Part shown: positions 26,641-38,749 of the stretch, piece by piece
How positions within the stretch are numbered: the stretch's first letter is position 1
Layout: each line of letters starts with the position of its first letter
Assembly: GCA_022376925.1 (NCBI GenBank)
Contig: JAIOJX010000031.1
Location: forward strand, 133,938,854-134,002,853
Reading direction: 5' to 3'
DNA: 64,000 bases
Origin: Tragulus kanchil
Taxonomy: Eukaryota > Chordata > Mammalia > Artiodactyla > Tragulidae
The notes under the pieces: model-generated
Database searches by the model: none
Seen by the model: the letters and a program-made list of their open reading frames with translations, nothing else
Told to the model about the DNA's origin: nothing
Program-made: the position numbers and the translations under genes

Positions 26641-29165
26641 TAAAGAGACAGGGTTAAAAGAAGCGGTGCAGAAAGGCACAGGGACGCGGGATGGACGTGG
26701 GCCTTCACTTCATTCCTCATTCCACCCGGGTTTTAAAGGTACCAGCTGTGTATCAGAATGGCGCTGGGGAGAAAACATAAACAGGCCCAGAGACAAACCT
26801 GATCATTCACTACCAGCAATTTATTTGTGTACTTAAGTGCCAGGCAATGTGCTGAATGTTGAGTCTACAGAAGGGCGGAAGGCATTCTGCGTCCCCAGTA
26901 TCCTCACAGAGTTTAGATCTTGTCCGTGAGCCAGACACTAAGCAGAGAATTGCATGCACAACAGTAAGTTACCGTGGGGGTCAAAGAGAAACCTGAAGTG
27001 CTACGGAATCCTCCTTCCCGGATGCTAACCCAGTTTAAAAGGAAGGGATGGCTTAGCTAACCCTGAAAGGAGGTCAAGAAGTCAGCCAGGTGAAGCTGGA
27101 GGAAGTGACCTTGCCAGAGCGCAGCTTATGCAAAGGCCCCGGGGCAGGAAGAGCTTCCCGACTGGGCTAACAGCTATGCACTGAGCCAGAGGCAGATAGA
27201 ACAAGATGAGGCTGAAGATGTAGATAGGGCCAGGCTGCCCAGAGACTTGCAGGTTTGGTCAAGAGTTTAGATTTTATTCCAAGGGCAGTGTGGAGCCATG
27301 GAGTGGCTTAAAACAGGATCATCACATGAATGGTATATTCAGGGAGGCAGGAACTCAAGAGATGACAGGGAGAGGCCAAGACAAACTGAAATATAGTAGC
27401 AAACACAGGCACTGACCCTTCAAACTCACATTTGTGGGAAGCGGCAGATAATTATACAAAGACTGAGGCACGGACATGGTGGGCAGAAGAAACACCAGGA
27501 CTTGGAGATTCATGTTTCCCTCATTCATTAATTCAGCCACTCATTCCTTGACATTTCTGAGCATCTGCCCCTGTACCAAGCAGTGTGTTAGAATCAGGAT
27601 CCCCAGGGATGCTCTCAAGGAGGAGTCAAAAACCAGACTCCAGGCAAGACGATCAGTGCTGTAACGGACCGGGATGGGCACCTTGACCAGAGAAGAGAGA
27701 GTGACCACCTGCCAGGAGTAGGCAGTACGCAGGGAAGCTTCCTGGAGAACACCAGGCCCTGCCTAGGTTTCCAAAGGACGAGTGAGGAAGGCTTTTGTGA
27801 CAAAAGAACAACTAGCAGGGTGGGGGTGGGGGCAGAGGGTAAAAAGAACATGATCTATGAGGATAGGGCTCTTCCTTTATGGATGCAGAGGGTCCAAGGA
27901 GGGGTGGGAGGCAAGACCAGACAAGCAGCTAGAAGCCAAGGGTCTAAAGATGCTGGGGTTCCAGGCGGATGGATTTGGACTTAAGTGTGACGGGAGACAC
28001 ACCGATAGGTCTTGGGTGTCAGAAGGCACCACTTGGGAAAGGAGTGGACAGGAGGCCGATGTGGTGAGAGGGATAAGAGGTCAGCAGCTGAGCTGGGAAA
28101 GGGCTGCAGGGGCCCAGAAAGGGGTGGGGAAGGTTGATCTGAAGGTCACTTGAGGACGCAGAATGGACGGGGCTTCGTGGATTTCCCTTCATTTACTCAG
28201 CAAATATTTCCCAAGATCCCCCCGTGTGGCAGAGGCTGGGCCCAGCGATGCTGAGGGAGCAGAGAAGATTCAGAGCCTGCCCTGCCCTCCAGGGGCTCCC
28301 AGTCTGGTCACAGACAAGCGGGCAGTGGTTAGCGATGGCGCCGCGGGGCTCCAGCAGCCTCCCTCTTGATAACATGGGGCAGGAGAAAGAGGTGGGACAG
28401 AGGAGGGACGGGACCAGGACCGGGTGTTGGGAATTTCCCTCTGGGGTTCCTGTGGATGGACTGGAAAGACTGAGGGGCAGGGGGCCGGCAAGGGATTTCT
28501 TGGGGGCCGTGTTGGGGAAAGGAACACAGCTAAGAGAAACGAGGGGCACTTAGTGTCGGGAGGAGCCGCGGAGAGGCTGGACAAGGTGGCGTCAGAAGAG
28601 ACAAATATGGTAGGAGAGGGGGTGGAGCTGTCTAGGGGATAATGGGTTCTACTAGATTCAAAAGCTGAACAAAGCCAAAAAGGCAGCAGTTGGACAGAAG
28701 GGAGAGTGAGTGGAGGAAGGATGAGGGCGACAGAGACCCACACTTGGTGAGTCCCAGGAATGGAGGACCTAAAGACTCAGAAAGTGATCCAGCAAGGAGA
28801 CGAAAAGGGGCAGCAAAGGGACAGACGCAACGATGCGCAAGCCAGACCAGAGTCGTCTCGGAAATGCCGAAAACGTGTAGACACAGAGGCGGAGGGAGAA
28901 AGCAGGGGTACATGTAGCCAGAAAGGTAGGCGGAGACTCAGAAGCACGCCGAGGATATAAGGACGATCCGTTTCTTTTGCTTGTTTCAGTATTCAAGAAA
29001 TAGTTATTGAGTGTCCGCCTCTCCTAGACCCGTCTAGGTACAAGGAATGTGGACGTGAACAGATGGCCAAGGTGTTACTGTCCTGAAACTCACAGGAGAG
29101 ACACACAATAAACAGTATGGAATTTCCGTTGGGAAGAAGCCTTTTGAAAATGGAGTAGGAAAGGG

Positions 29166-29290
29166 ACTTCCCTGCTGGTCCAGGGGTTAGGATTCTAAGC
29201 TTTCACAACTGTGGCCGGGGTTCAGACTCTGGCCAGGGAACTGAGATCCCACAAGCTGCAAGGTGTGTCCAAAAAAAAAAAAAAAAAAGC
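29166..29290 (+). mobile_element. CHR-type SINE with poly(A)
   Basis: acttccctgctggtccaggg through ccagggaactgagatcccac, ending in an 18-nt A tract. Confidence 0.8.
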
Positions 29291-29583
29291 AATGAAGCAG
29301 GATGTGGTAACTTCTGAGGAGAGGCCTCAGGAGGAACAGGCTGCTGAAGTACCCAGGGCTGGGAGGAACAAAGGCGTTCAACAAGCATTCCAGCCGAACC
29401 GAAGAGACACAGAGGACCTGAGACACCACCCATTTTTGAGAATATCCCGTGGAGGGCAGAGGAACAAAGATGAGCAAATTAGGGTGAGATCAGAAGCATG
29501 GACTGGGGCCTGTCACGTGGGGGCTTGTAGTCCTGGGAAGAAATCTGAATTTTATTCTAGACCCAATGGGATGAGCATAAGAA

Positions 29584-29803
29584 TGCGTGCTAAGTCGCTT
29601 CAGTCATGTCTGACTCTTTGTGACCCCGTGGACTGTAGCCCACCAGGCTCCTCTGTCCACGGGATTCTCCAGGCAAGAATACTGGAGTGGGTGGCCATTT
29701 CCTTCTTCAGGGGATCTTCCCGACCTGGGGATCAAACCCATGTCTCTCAAGTCTCCTGCATGGGCAGGCGGGGCTTTTTTCTCTAGTGCCACCTGGGAAG
29801 CCA
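29584..29803 (-). mobile_element. Bov-tA SINE, antisense
   Basis: cgtgctaagtcgcttcagtc to gtgccacctgggaagcc, full-length. Confidence 0.88.
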
Positions 29804-31557
29804 AGCATCTCAACTCTAAGAATGACATACTCCTATTTTTTTAATAAACACGGTTAGCAGAACCACATAGCTGTGCTGAGAATAGATTTAAGTGTAAGGA
29901 AGGCATTAAGAGGGTGTCATCCTTGTCCATTAGAGGCTGATGTGGCCTGGACCAATATGGAATCACTGAGGACAGAGAGAAATGGAAGAACAGGGCATGA
30001 TTGTGGAGTCTGAGTCTATCATAGTGGTTGAGAGCTGAATGTAACCAAGGAGGGGAAGAAAAACCAAAGAGAAAGAGAGGAACTCTTACCTGGATGTGTG
30101 AAGCTCAGGTGGTGGTGGTATGTGTTGCCTGGAAGGGGCTCACCAGGCAGAAAGGTTCTTGTGGGAGGAGCCAAGCAACCTCCTGGAGACAGGACAAGCT
30201 GAGATGCCTATGAGAAATTCAAGCCGGGATATCAGGTAGCCAGTTGGACATTTGAGACGAAAGCTTGGAGGAGAAGAGATGGTTGGAAATCTCCATTTTA
30301 GAAATGTCAGCACATAGGAGATAGGGTGTTTAAAGCCATAGGACTGCATGAGGTGACCTAAGAGAGGCGTGCAGAGGACAGAAAAGGGACCCTGACCAGA
30401 GCTCGGGGGCATCTGCATGGGGGTGGGAGGGATGAGGTTACAGTGGTAAAAAGTGACCGTGAAGTGGGCAGAGACAAGGAAGAGACAGCCAGTGGGGCCA
30501 GATGCTGAGAACCAGGAAAGGATTTGTGGAGTCAAGCGGCCATGGGTTAAATAAGAGGACCTTGACAAGAGGTCATCGGCTGCAGGGCGATGGGGCTGGA
30601 ATCCTGCTTCAGTGAGTGGAAGGAGGAGACAGATGGAGAAACGAAGACTAGGCCATCCTTCTCCAGGTATGAAGCTGACCAGAACTTTCCCACCCAAGAA
30701 AGTTCGTACCCTTTCTGTGACGGAGAAACAGGAAGGCTGGCAGATAGGGAGATGGAAGAAAGAAAAATGCACGTGGAAAGGACAGAGCCATGACAGCAGG
30801 CAAGGCTGAGAAGGACAGGACGGATTCAGGGCAGAGATACTGCAGGAGGGAGTCTGATTTCTCAGAATGGAGAGGCTGGGGGATGTCACCCCGCCCAACG
30901 TCTCACGTTGCTGCCAGCACCAGACACCTTCTCAGATTCCCCTCTGGGTCCTGCCAAGGTCTGGGAATACCCATGAGGTGAAGGAAAGAACCGGTTCCAC
31001 TCATTCATTTAAGAAACAGTCTCTGAGGCCTTCCAGGCAGCAGGCCCCACATCAGAGCCAGAAGCAGCTCAAATCTACAGACAGGCCGTGCGGCCAATCG
31101 GAGTGCCGAGGGAGGTGCGCTCTGAAGGGGGCGGGCAGGACCTTCCCCAGCTTGGGAGTGGATGTGTATTGCCATCTCCCTTCACCTGTCCACCCATCTG
31201 CTCATTCATTCATTCACATCACCCATGCACCCTTCCCAAGGCCTCCTGTGGACATTGTTTGGGCATGCAGTGCCAAAGACAACGAGAGTGTTCTGCTTGC
31301 ACCCGAGCCCTGCACAGACCCAGCCCTGCTCAGTCTGACAGCCGGACACACATGCCCGTGATCATAATTACAGCCCAGGCCCCGTGTGTGCCAACGGAAG
31401 CCGCAGCAGGGTGGACCGAGAGGGTGAGGGCTCTCCCAGAGGGGCTGAGGGAGGAAGGCAGGGTGAGGGTTAGGCCCTGCTGCCCTGCCGTAGGGCTGTG
31501 CCTGTCCTGGGCTGTGTCCGTCCTGTCCCTGGGGGAGCTGAGACGGGAGCCCCGTCT

Positions 31558-31563
31558 AATAAA
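31558..31563 (+). terminator. Candidate polyadenylation signal AATAAA
   Basis: AATAAA followed within 20 bp by TGTGATG, in a GC-rich context about 5.3 kb after the CACNG8 stop. A long CACNG8 3' UTR ending here is plausible. It would have to include the SINEs at 29166 and 29584. No direct evidence. Confidence 0.3.
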
Positions 31564-31699
31564 TGTGATGAAGAGGATTGCGGCTCTGGATCCCGCGCCT
31601 GGACGCCAGTCAGCTTCTCTCTGGGGCCTGCCGGGAGCCGAGGGCCCAGCCCAGGCTCTGTGCTTCCATCTTCAAGGCGCAAGAGATCTGGGCCCCAGG

Positions 31700-31876
31700 C
31701 TTCTCCCCTGAGACCCAGGCGTCCAGTCCCCAGCACCTCCTCCCTCAAACTCACAGATCCAAGGATCCAGACCCCTAGCCCCTCCTCCATTAGACCCAGG
31801 GGTCCATCCCCCAGCCCTCCTCCTCCCTCAAACCCAGGGGTCCAGGCCCCCAGCCCTCCTCCCTGAGACCCAGCAG
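31700..31876 (+). repeat. MSR1-like 37-38 bp minisatellite
   Basis: About four units with borders at TCCAG/TCCAT: starts at 31722, 31766, 31803 and 31841, lengths about 44, 37, 38 and 36 bp. The unit reads TCCAGGCCCCCAGCCCTCC, then TCCCTCAAACCCAGGGG. This resembles the MSR1 minisatellite family described from human chromosome 19q13, the segment orthologous to this region. It lies about 250 bp upstream of the putative CACNG6 promoter. Confidence 0.6.
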
Positions 31877-31969
31877 CTCGGGTTTCCAGGCTTCCAGGAG
31901 GGCTCCCGCTCCGTCCTGCTTCCTCCTGTCCCCTCTCCCGCCCCTTAGGAGATGGGACCCTCCGCTCCC

Positions 31970-32160
31970 GCCTTTTGCCCTTTAAGGAAGGAGAAGTCCT
32001 TTCTGGCTCTAGCGGGTCAGGACCCGCCCCCGGCCCCTCCTTCCCGGGCAGCTTCCCTCCTCCCGGCCCCTCGTCCCCTTAAAATACCCGGGGTCCCTAT
32101 GGCAACAGGCGCCGGCGACAGGTGCGGGTGTTATTTACGGGTCGAGCCCGAAATAACCGG
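31970..32160 (+). promoter_or_regulatory. CACNG6: Putative CACNG6 core promoter region
   Basis: A GC-rich segment about 1.2 kb upstream of the CACNG6 ATG. It contains a CArG-like CCCTTTAAGG (31978-31987), a TATA/MEF2-like CCTTAAAATACC (32077-32088) and an imperfect palindrome at 32130-32157. Downstream is a CpG-rich leader (32160-32480). CACNG6 is expressed in skeletal muscle, so CArG/MEF2-like sites fit. The transcription start is not demonstrated. Confidence 0.35.
32130..32157. repeat. Near-perfect inverted repeat (hairpin) near the CACNG6 promoter
   Basis: GTTATTT-a-CGGG, loop TCGAG, then CCCG-AAATAAC: an 11-bp stem with one bulged A and a 5-nt loop. It could be a palindromic protein-binding site or a hairpin in the 5' leader. 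It lies some 45 bp downstream of the TTAAAATA box. Confidence 0.55.
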
Positions 32161-32479
32161 TGAGGGTGAAGGGGGTGGCGGATGGGGGCGAGGCCGGGAG
32201 TGCGCAGAGCGGCCGGGCCGGCGTGCGGCGGCGTGCGGAGCCGGCGGGTCGGAGGCCTTGTGGAGCTGGGGTCGGTGCAGCGCCGAGGCAGGAGAGCGAG
32301 AGTGGGCCCTGCCCGGGAGCCGGGGGTGGGAGGCCCGAGGGAGTCGCCCGGCCTGGAGCCTAGCCTGGAGCCGGCCGGGCCCGGCCAGCCCTGGGAGCCC
32401 GGGGGAGGGAGGGCGAGTGATCCCCGAGGGACACCCAGCCCCTTCCGGGTCCCGGTCGTTCTTTGAGCTGCCGTGGGAC

Positions 32480-33290
32480 TTGGTCCCCAGTTCCTGAGCC
32501 TCAGTGAGGACCACAGCCCCTCCATCTGAGCGCCAGTGCGGACCCCAAGCGCCCTCTCCTGGGTCTTCTCTGGACTCCACGCTGTCTCTCGGTTACCTGT
32601 CCCCTCTCAGCCCCGGGGCGGACCTTCCGGTGTCATCTCTGAGTGGCCAGGGAGACCCCCACACACCTCCTTTCCTGAATTCCAGCAGGCCCCCAGCCTC
32701 CTTTCTCTGAGCCCCAGCAGAGATTCTGCTCATCCCCTCCCCCGCTGTGAAAGCTGGGGCTTCTAGGCCTCTCTGAGACCCAGAAGTGATTCTGACCTCC
32801 CCTTTCTGAATCCCTGCACCCCAATTCTTCCCTCTTTTGAAACCCAGAGGGGACCCAACTCCTCCTCAGACTCTGAGCCCAAAAGCAGCCAGGAGGCTTC
32901 TCTTCCCTCAAATACACAGAGGACCTCAGCTCCCCATCCTGGGTACCTAGATTCTAGTCCTTGCTTTTCCTTGGTCCCACCTTTTTTGCTGAGCTTCTGT
33001 GGGTACCTGCGCCTCCTCCCCACCTGCGAATCTCAAAGGGTTCCAAGCCGATGGTGTAGATCGCCCCCCTCCCCAGGGCCTAAATTTTTGCGAAGCCACA
33101 GGGGGGACCTCCACTTCCTCATCAGAAGTTCCTGGGAGAACTCAGACCTTCCCTTTTCACACATCAGTGGAAATCGAGCCCCTCCCGCCAGGCCCCAGGT
33201 GTCCCTCCCGCACCCCCAGGTGTCCCTCCCGCACCCCCAGGAGCCCGCCTCAGCTCTGCCTCCAGGCCCCTGAGCCCCGCTGCCGGCCAA
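32480..33290 (+). other. CACNG6: CACNG6 upstream/5' leader region with degenerate C-rich repeats
   Basis: Pyrimidine-rich sequence with recurring CTGAGMCCCAG and CCTCCTCCCT-type phrases that look like decayed relatives of the 31700 minisatellite. A short perfect direct repeat (ggtgtccctcccgcaccccca, two units) lies at about 33198-33239. A possible 3' splice site (CTGCCTCCAG, 33256-33265) precedes the ATG. No upstream exon can be fixed. Confidence 0.4.
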
Positions 33291-33293
33291 GAG

Positions 33294-33630
33294 ATGATGA
33301 TGTGGTCCAACTTCTTCATGCAAGAGGAGAACCGCCGGCGCGGGGCCGCGAGTCGGCGGCGAGCTCGCGGGCAGCACAAAGCCCGCATGACCCCGGAGCG
33401 CGAGGGCAAGATCAAGCTGGCGCTGCTGCTGACCTCCGTGGGCGCCACGCTGGCCGTGCTGGCCGTGGGCACAGAGTTCTGGGTGGAGCTCAACACCTAC
33501 AGGGACAACGGCAGCAGCGCCGTCTGCGACGCGGCACACCTGGGGCTCTGGAAGCTGTGCACCAAGCGCCTGTGGCTGGCGGACGTCCCCGCGGGCCGAG
33601 ACACCTGCGGCCCCGCCGAGCTGCCCGGAG
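33294..33630 (+). CDS. CACNG6: CACNG6 exon 1 (calcium channel gamma-6, N-terminus)
   Basis: CACNG6 encodes the gamma-6 auxiliary subunit, a four-pass membrane protein of the claudin-like superfamily linked to skeletal and cardiac calcium channels. Three consecutive ATGs (33294, 33297, 33300) precede WSNFF. The exon encodes a basic N-terminus (ENRRRGAASRRRARG), TM1 (KLALLLTSVGATLAVLAVG), the TEFWVELNTY motif and the first loop with the family signature LGLWK-C, ending at AELPG. The donor is GTGAGG at 33631, after one base of a Glu codon. With the four exons joined once the protein has 260-262 residues depending on the ATG, matching the human length I recall. Confidence 0.95.
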
Positions 33631-33938
33631 GTGAGGCCACCGCCCAGCGAAAACCCTGCCTGACCCCCAGGAGAGCGAGCTCGAATCCTCAGAATGAGTC
33701 CCTCCCCCCACAGCGACCCCTGCTCCCGGAAACAAGTGTGTGCCAGGGACACGCTGTGAGAGAAGGACTCAGGACTAGGCTGCGCCCCCAGACCAGCCGG
33801 GACTCTAGGCCAGGTGGCCCTCAGGTTGTCCTACCAGCTCCAAAGCTTCGGTCTCCCAGCATCACCCACCATCCCACACATTTCTGCATCCTTGAAGCAG
33901 TCCGTACCCCTGAAAAGTCCATAGATGTATGATAGATA

Positions 33939-34128
33939 ACAGTTGCTCAGCCGTGTTCTGCTCTTTGTGACTCCATGGTCTGTAGCCCACCAGGCTCCTC
34001 TGTCCGTGGAAGAATTCTCCAGGATTGGGTTGCCATTCCCTTCTCCAGGGAGTCTTCCCGACCCAGGGATTGAACTCAGACCTCCTGCATTGCAGTCAGA
34101 TTCTTTTCTAAGCCACCAGAGAAGTCCC
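33939..34128 (-). mobile_element. Bov-tA SINE, antisense
   Basis: cagttgctcagccgtgttct to agccaccagagaagtccc, about 300 bp after CACNG6 exon 1. Confidence 0.85.
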
Positions 34129-34789
34129 AGAGAGACCTAGAGAAACCTTGTGCCTCTGCCCACAGCCTGTGCCCCGAGACCCAGCCGCTGACTCCGGACG
34201 CAGCAGGTACCTCAGGTAGTCTGTGTTCAAACAGCCCCCGCCTCCCTGGGACAGCCGGCGCCCTTAGAAAAAGACTCAGGGTGCCTGGCGTCAGGTGGCT
34301 CTTCCCACGCTGTAGACAGCCTGCACCCCGACCCTGCAGGCTGTGCGAGGACAGCGCACCTTGACATCCACCCCAAGTCCAGTCTCTCCTGTTCTTTCTT
34401 ACTGATTCATCCCAAGCAGAGCTCTCCCCCATCCCAGGGCAGAGCTCCCCGTTTCACTTCAGACTTCCAGCCTGAGTGTGCCAGCCCATCTGACCATTTC
34501 CTCCAGGCGCCCCCACCCCCTCACTTTCCCACAGAGTGGCTCTTTCACCCCGCCCCTGCCAGAGAGCTATCCCCTGGCTCTCTCCTAGACACGACAGGCC
34601 ATGCCCTAAACTTACACCAGTGGGACATCCTATACCCCCTGGGAAGGGGAACGGGATCTCTGTCTACCTCTACTGACCCAGGGAAACTATCTCACAGCCC
34701 TCAGTTCCCATTTAGGCCGTCGCATGCTCTGTCACCCAGATGGCCTCTCCAACACTCTTTCCTCTCCAAAGGATGTCCTATTACCTCTT

Positions 34790-34999
34790 GCGTGTGCTAA
34801 GTCATTTCAGTCATGTCCGACTCTGTGTGACCCTGTGGGCTGTAGCGTACCAGGCTCCTTGTCTATGGGATTCTCTAGGTAACAAGACAGGAGTGGGTTG
34901 CCATGCCCTCCTTCAGGGGATCTTCCCAATCCAAGTATTGAACCCGGGTCTCCTGCATGGCAGGAGGTTTCTTTACCTCCTGAGCCACCAGGGAAGCCC
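34790..34999 (-). mobile_element. Bov-tA SINE, antisense
   Basis: gcgtgtgctaagtcatttca to gagccaccagggaagcccc. Confidence 0.88.
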
Positions 35000-35117
35000 C
35001 TACCATTTCGGTTCCCCACAAAGATCTCCTATTCCTTTGGATTCCAGATGGGATTCCCCTCCTCCTTCACTTTTCCAGCTGTGTCTTACATCTCTAGGGT
35101 CCAAATTAGGATGGCCC

Positions 35118-35338
35118 AAACTTCCTTGCTGACTCAGACGATAAAGTTTCTGCTTGCAGTGCAGGAGACCTGGGTTCAATCCCTGGGTTGGGAAGATCCC
35201 CTGGAGAAGGGAACGGCCACCCACTCCAGTATTCTTGCCTGGAGACTCCCATGGAGAGAGGAGTCTGGCACACTACAGTCCATGGGCTCGCAAAGAGTCC
35301 GATACAACTGAGTGACTCTCATACACACACACACACAC
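35118..35338 (+). mobile_element. Bov-tA SINE followed by (CA)n
   Basis: acttccttgctgactcagac, ggttcaatccctgggttggg, and the end atacaactgagtgactctca, running into a CA microsatellite (35323-35339). Confidence 0.85.
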
Positions 35339-35547
35339 ATAAGCATTGATAGCAAAGTGAGAGGCCAAGCACCCTTGTTATCTGAGATAGCCACCCACTC
35401 AGCACACAGATGGGCTCCTTCTCCCCACCAGAGCCTCAATCAGAAGTTCCCAAATTTTTGAGAAATGGGGTGCTCTGGTACTAAAAATAGTAGATGCTGT
35501 AAATCAATTGTACTCCAGTAAGATATTTGAAATAAATTGAGATAAAG

Positions 35548-35612
35548 TTTATACATATGTGTATATATATGTAAGTGTACATATATGCATAGATATATAT
35601 ATATACATACAT
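35548..35612. repeat. TA/TG-rich microsatellite
   Basis: Interrupted tatacatatgtgtatatata and catagatatatatatataca runs. Confidence 0.7.
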
Positions 35613-35674
35613 GATGCTTATGTAGTGCCTGGCTCTGTTCTAAGTATTTCTTTCTTTTTCATTTTTTTAAAGAA

Positions 35675-36010
35675 ATGTATTTTATTTGTTTATTTATTTT
35701 GGGCTATTCTGGGTTTTCACTCCTGCCACGGGCTCTACTCTGTTTGCAGGGAGTGGGGGCTCCTTTCTAGTGGAGGTGAGCAGGCTTCTTGTTGCAGAGA
35801 CTTCTCTTGTGGTGGAACTCAGGCTCTGGGGCACACGGGCTTCAGTAGTTGAGGCACAACGGCTCAATAGTTGTGGCTCGGAAGCTCTAGAGCACAGACT
35901 CCGTAGTTGTGGCTCACAGGCTTAGTTGCTCTGCAGCATGCTGGGTCCTTCTGGATAAGGGATCGAACCGGTGTCTCCTGCATTGGCAGGTGAGCCACCA
36001 GGAAAGCGCG
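35675..36010 (-). mobile_element. CHR-type SINE, antisense, full-length
   Basis: ttatttattttgggctattc, repeated tagttgtggctcggaagctc phrases, and the end atcgaaccggtgtctcctgc and gagccaccaggaaagc. Confidence 0.82.
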
Positions 36011-36111
36011 GCCCTAAGCATTTCACTGGCACTAATTCATCAGTCTTCATAGCAAGCCCATGAGTAGTTATTATCATCCCCAAAATGAAGAGCAAAAATA
36101 TACATGGCTCA

Positions 36112-36235
36112 GGACTTCCCTGGCGGACCAGTGGTTAAGACTGTGTGTTTCCATTGCAGGAGGCATGGGTTCCATCCATGGATTGGGAACTTAGAGCTCA
36201 CATGCTGCCGCAGGGTAGTCAAAAAATTAAATATA
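36112..36235 (+). mobile_element. CHR-type SINE, 5' part
   Basis: ggacttccctggcggaccag to gattgggaacttagagctca. Confidence 0.75.
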
Positions 36236-36359
36236 TTCAATTTGAAAAGGGAAGTTTTCAAAAGGGAAAGAGAAATATAAATGGGTCCATGGATCTACGT
36301 GCCCAAGCTAGTCACATGGGACTGGAACCCTGGTCACCTCTGTTCTTAACAGCTACGGA

Positions 36360-38542
36360 GATTGCATCTCATTAGCCTGTATGTCTGCCCCCAGGTCCTC
36401 AGGGCACAGTATGGGGGTGGGGGAGTGTCCCACCCACCTAGGAGTCCACTCTGGAGCTCCCCACATCCCTTGACATCTCCCTAATGGTCAGAAAGGGCTT
36501 CAGCTTCCTTGAAGAGCCATCACCACCAGCTGACAATCTTGACCCTTCAGAAGACATCTCACAGCTTTCAAGATTTCAAAAATACCCCGCCGGTCCCACA
36601 GCCCAGCAGAGGTCATCCCCAAGGCGGGTGACCTTTATCCCACTCTTTTGTCAAATAAGACATGCCATATCCACTGGGATCAGAGCCAAGAGGCCCCAAG
36701 TCATTTGTAGCCAAAATGGGTTGCCAAACACTGCCCCCCACTCTCTGAGGAGGATGTGCCACACTTTCTCACTCTTGATGTGATTTCTCATTTCCCTGCA
36801 GAGGAGGGCTGTTTTCCCACTGACCAGTACAGATAGCACCCTTGGCCTTTGCTTCGCTGCATGGAGCACCCTTTGTTTCTTGCGGCTACAGGATCAAAAC
36901 TCACAGCTCCTGCTGGGCACGTCATACCCTTCTTCCCCTCGGAGGACCAGATGGAGCGTCCACATCACCTCCCCTGACTTGGGAGTTTACCTCTCATCCC
37001 TGACATCCCCCTTACTTGGGAAGTTCCTCTCCACTTCTCCAGACCATCTGACCTCTCTCTGGTCTCTTCAAGCTCTCTTACTCTCAGCTTCTCTCCTCCC
37101 TTTTCATCCTTCCTCTCCTCCGTTTCCCGATTCGTGGAATGAGAAATTTGAACTAGGTGTATTCTGTGGGAAGCTCTGGCTTTAACATACCATTTAGAAA
37201 GCAGCTTTTTTTTTTTTTTTTAAGTGTGGGATTTCTTGAATTTCAAGTACATAGAGTTAGATGAGTCATACTTATCAGTTTATGCCACCACATCATTACC
37301 AGCCTTTGCTAAATTCTTTCTTGTGCATTATTTTACATTCTGATTTTTTATTCTTTCATAATTAATCTCTAATGCACTGGACATGCATCCATGGATGTAT
37401 ATTTTGACTTGGAAAATAGACAGTGTTATTTTTATATAGTCACATCTACCCTACCTTTACAGTAGATTGCATCTCATTAGCCTGTATGTCTGCCCCCAGG
37501 TCCTCAGGGCACAGTATGGGGGTGGGGGAGTGTCCCACCCACCTAGGAGTCCACTCTGGAGCTCCCCACATCCCTTGACATCTCCCTAATGGTCAGAAAG
37601 GGCTTCAGCTTCCTTGAAGAGCCATCACCACCAGCTGACAATCTTGACCCTTCAGAAGACATCTCACAGCTTTCAAGATTTCAAAAATACCCCGCCGGTC
37701 CCACAGCCCAGCAGAGGTCATCCCCAAGGCGGGTGACCTTTATCCCACTCTTTTGTCAAATAAGACATGCCATATCCACTGGGATCAGAGCCAAGAGGCC
37801 CCAAGTCATTTGTAGCCAAAATGGGTTGCCAAACACTGCCCCCCACTCTCTGAGGAGGATGTGCCACACTTTCTCACTCTTGATGTGATTTCTCATTTCC
37901 CTGCAGAGGAGGGCTGTTTTCCCACTGACCAGTACAGATAGCACCCTTGGCCTTTGCTTCGCTGCATGGAGCACCCTTTGTTTCTTGCGGCTACAGGATC
38001 AAAACTCACAGCTCCTGCTGGGCACGTCATACCCTTCTTCCCCTCGGAGGACCAGATGGAGCGTCCACATCACCTCCCCTGACTTGGGAGTTTACCTCTC
38101 ATCCCTGACATCCCCCTTACTTGGGAAGTTCCTCTCCACTTCTCCAGACCATCTGACCTCTCTCTGGTCTCTTCAAGCTCTCTTACTCTCAGCTTCTCTC
38201 CTCCCTTTTCATCCTTCCTCTCCTCCGTTTCCCGATTCGTGGAATGAGAAATTTGAACTAGGTGTATTCTGTGGGAAGCTCTGGCTTTAACATACCATTT
38301 AGAAAGCAGCTTTTTTTTTTTTTTTAAGTGTGGGATTTCTTGAATTTCAAGTACATAGAGTTAGATGAGTCATACTTATCAGTTTATGCCACCACATCAT
38401 TACCAGCCTTTGCTAAATTCTTTCTTGTGCATTATTTTACATTCTGATTTTTTATTCTTTCATAATTAATCTCTAATGCACTGGACATGCATCCATGGAT
38501 GTATATTTTGACTTGGAAAATAGACAGTGTTATTTTTATATA
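36360..38542 (+). repeat. Tandem duplication 8 (units 36360-37464 and 37465-38542)
   Basis: Restart at gattgcatctcattagcctg. Offset 1105 bp, with almost no internal differences. It lies in CACNG6 intron 1. Confidence 0.93.
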
Positions 38543-38749
38543 TGTATGATCTTAATTTACATACATGATATCACACTCTAGATTTTTTTTCTGTTTGTGG
38601 TTTTTTCTTTTTTTTTTTTTTTTTTGGCTCCATGCTGTGGTTCTCAAATCTCTCCAGTCTACTCTCTGTTACTCTAGTTCATGGTTACTGTGTGCTGAGG
38701 AGGCTTGCCTGGAAGGCATTCGTTACATTTACCTGTCCCCATAGAGATC

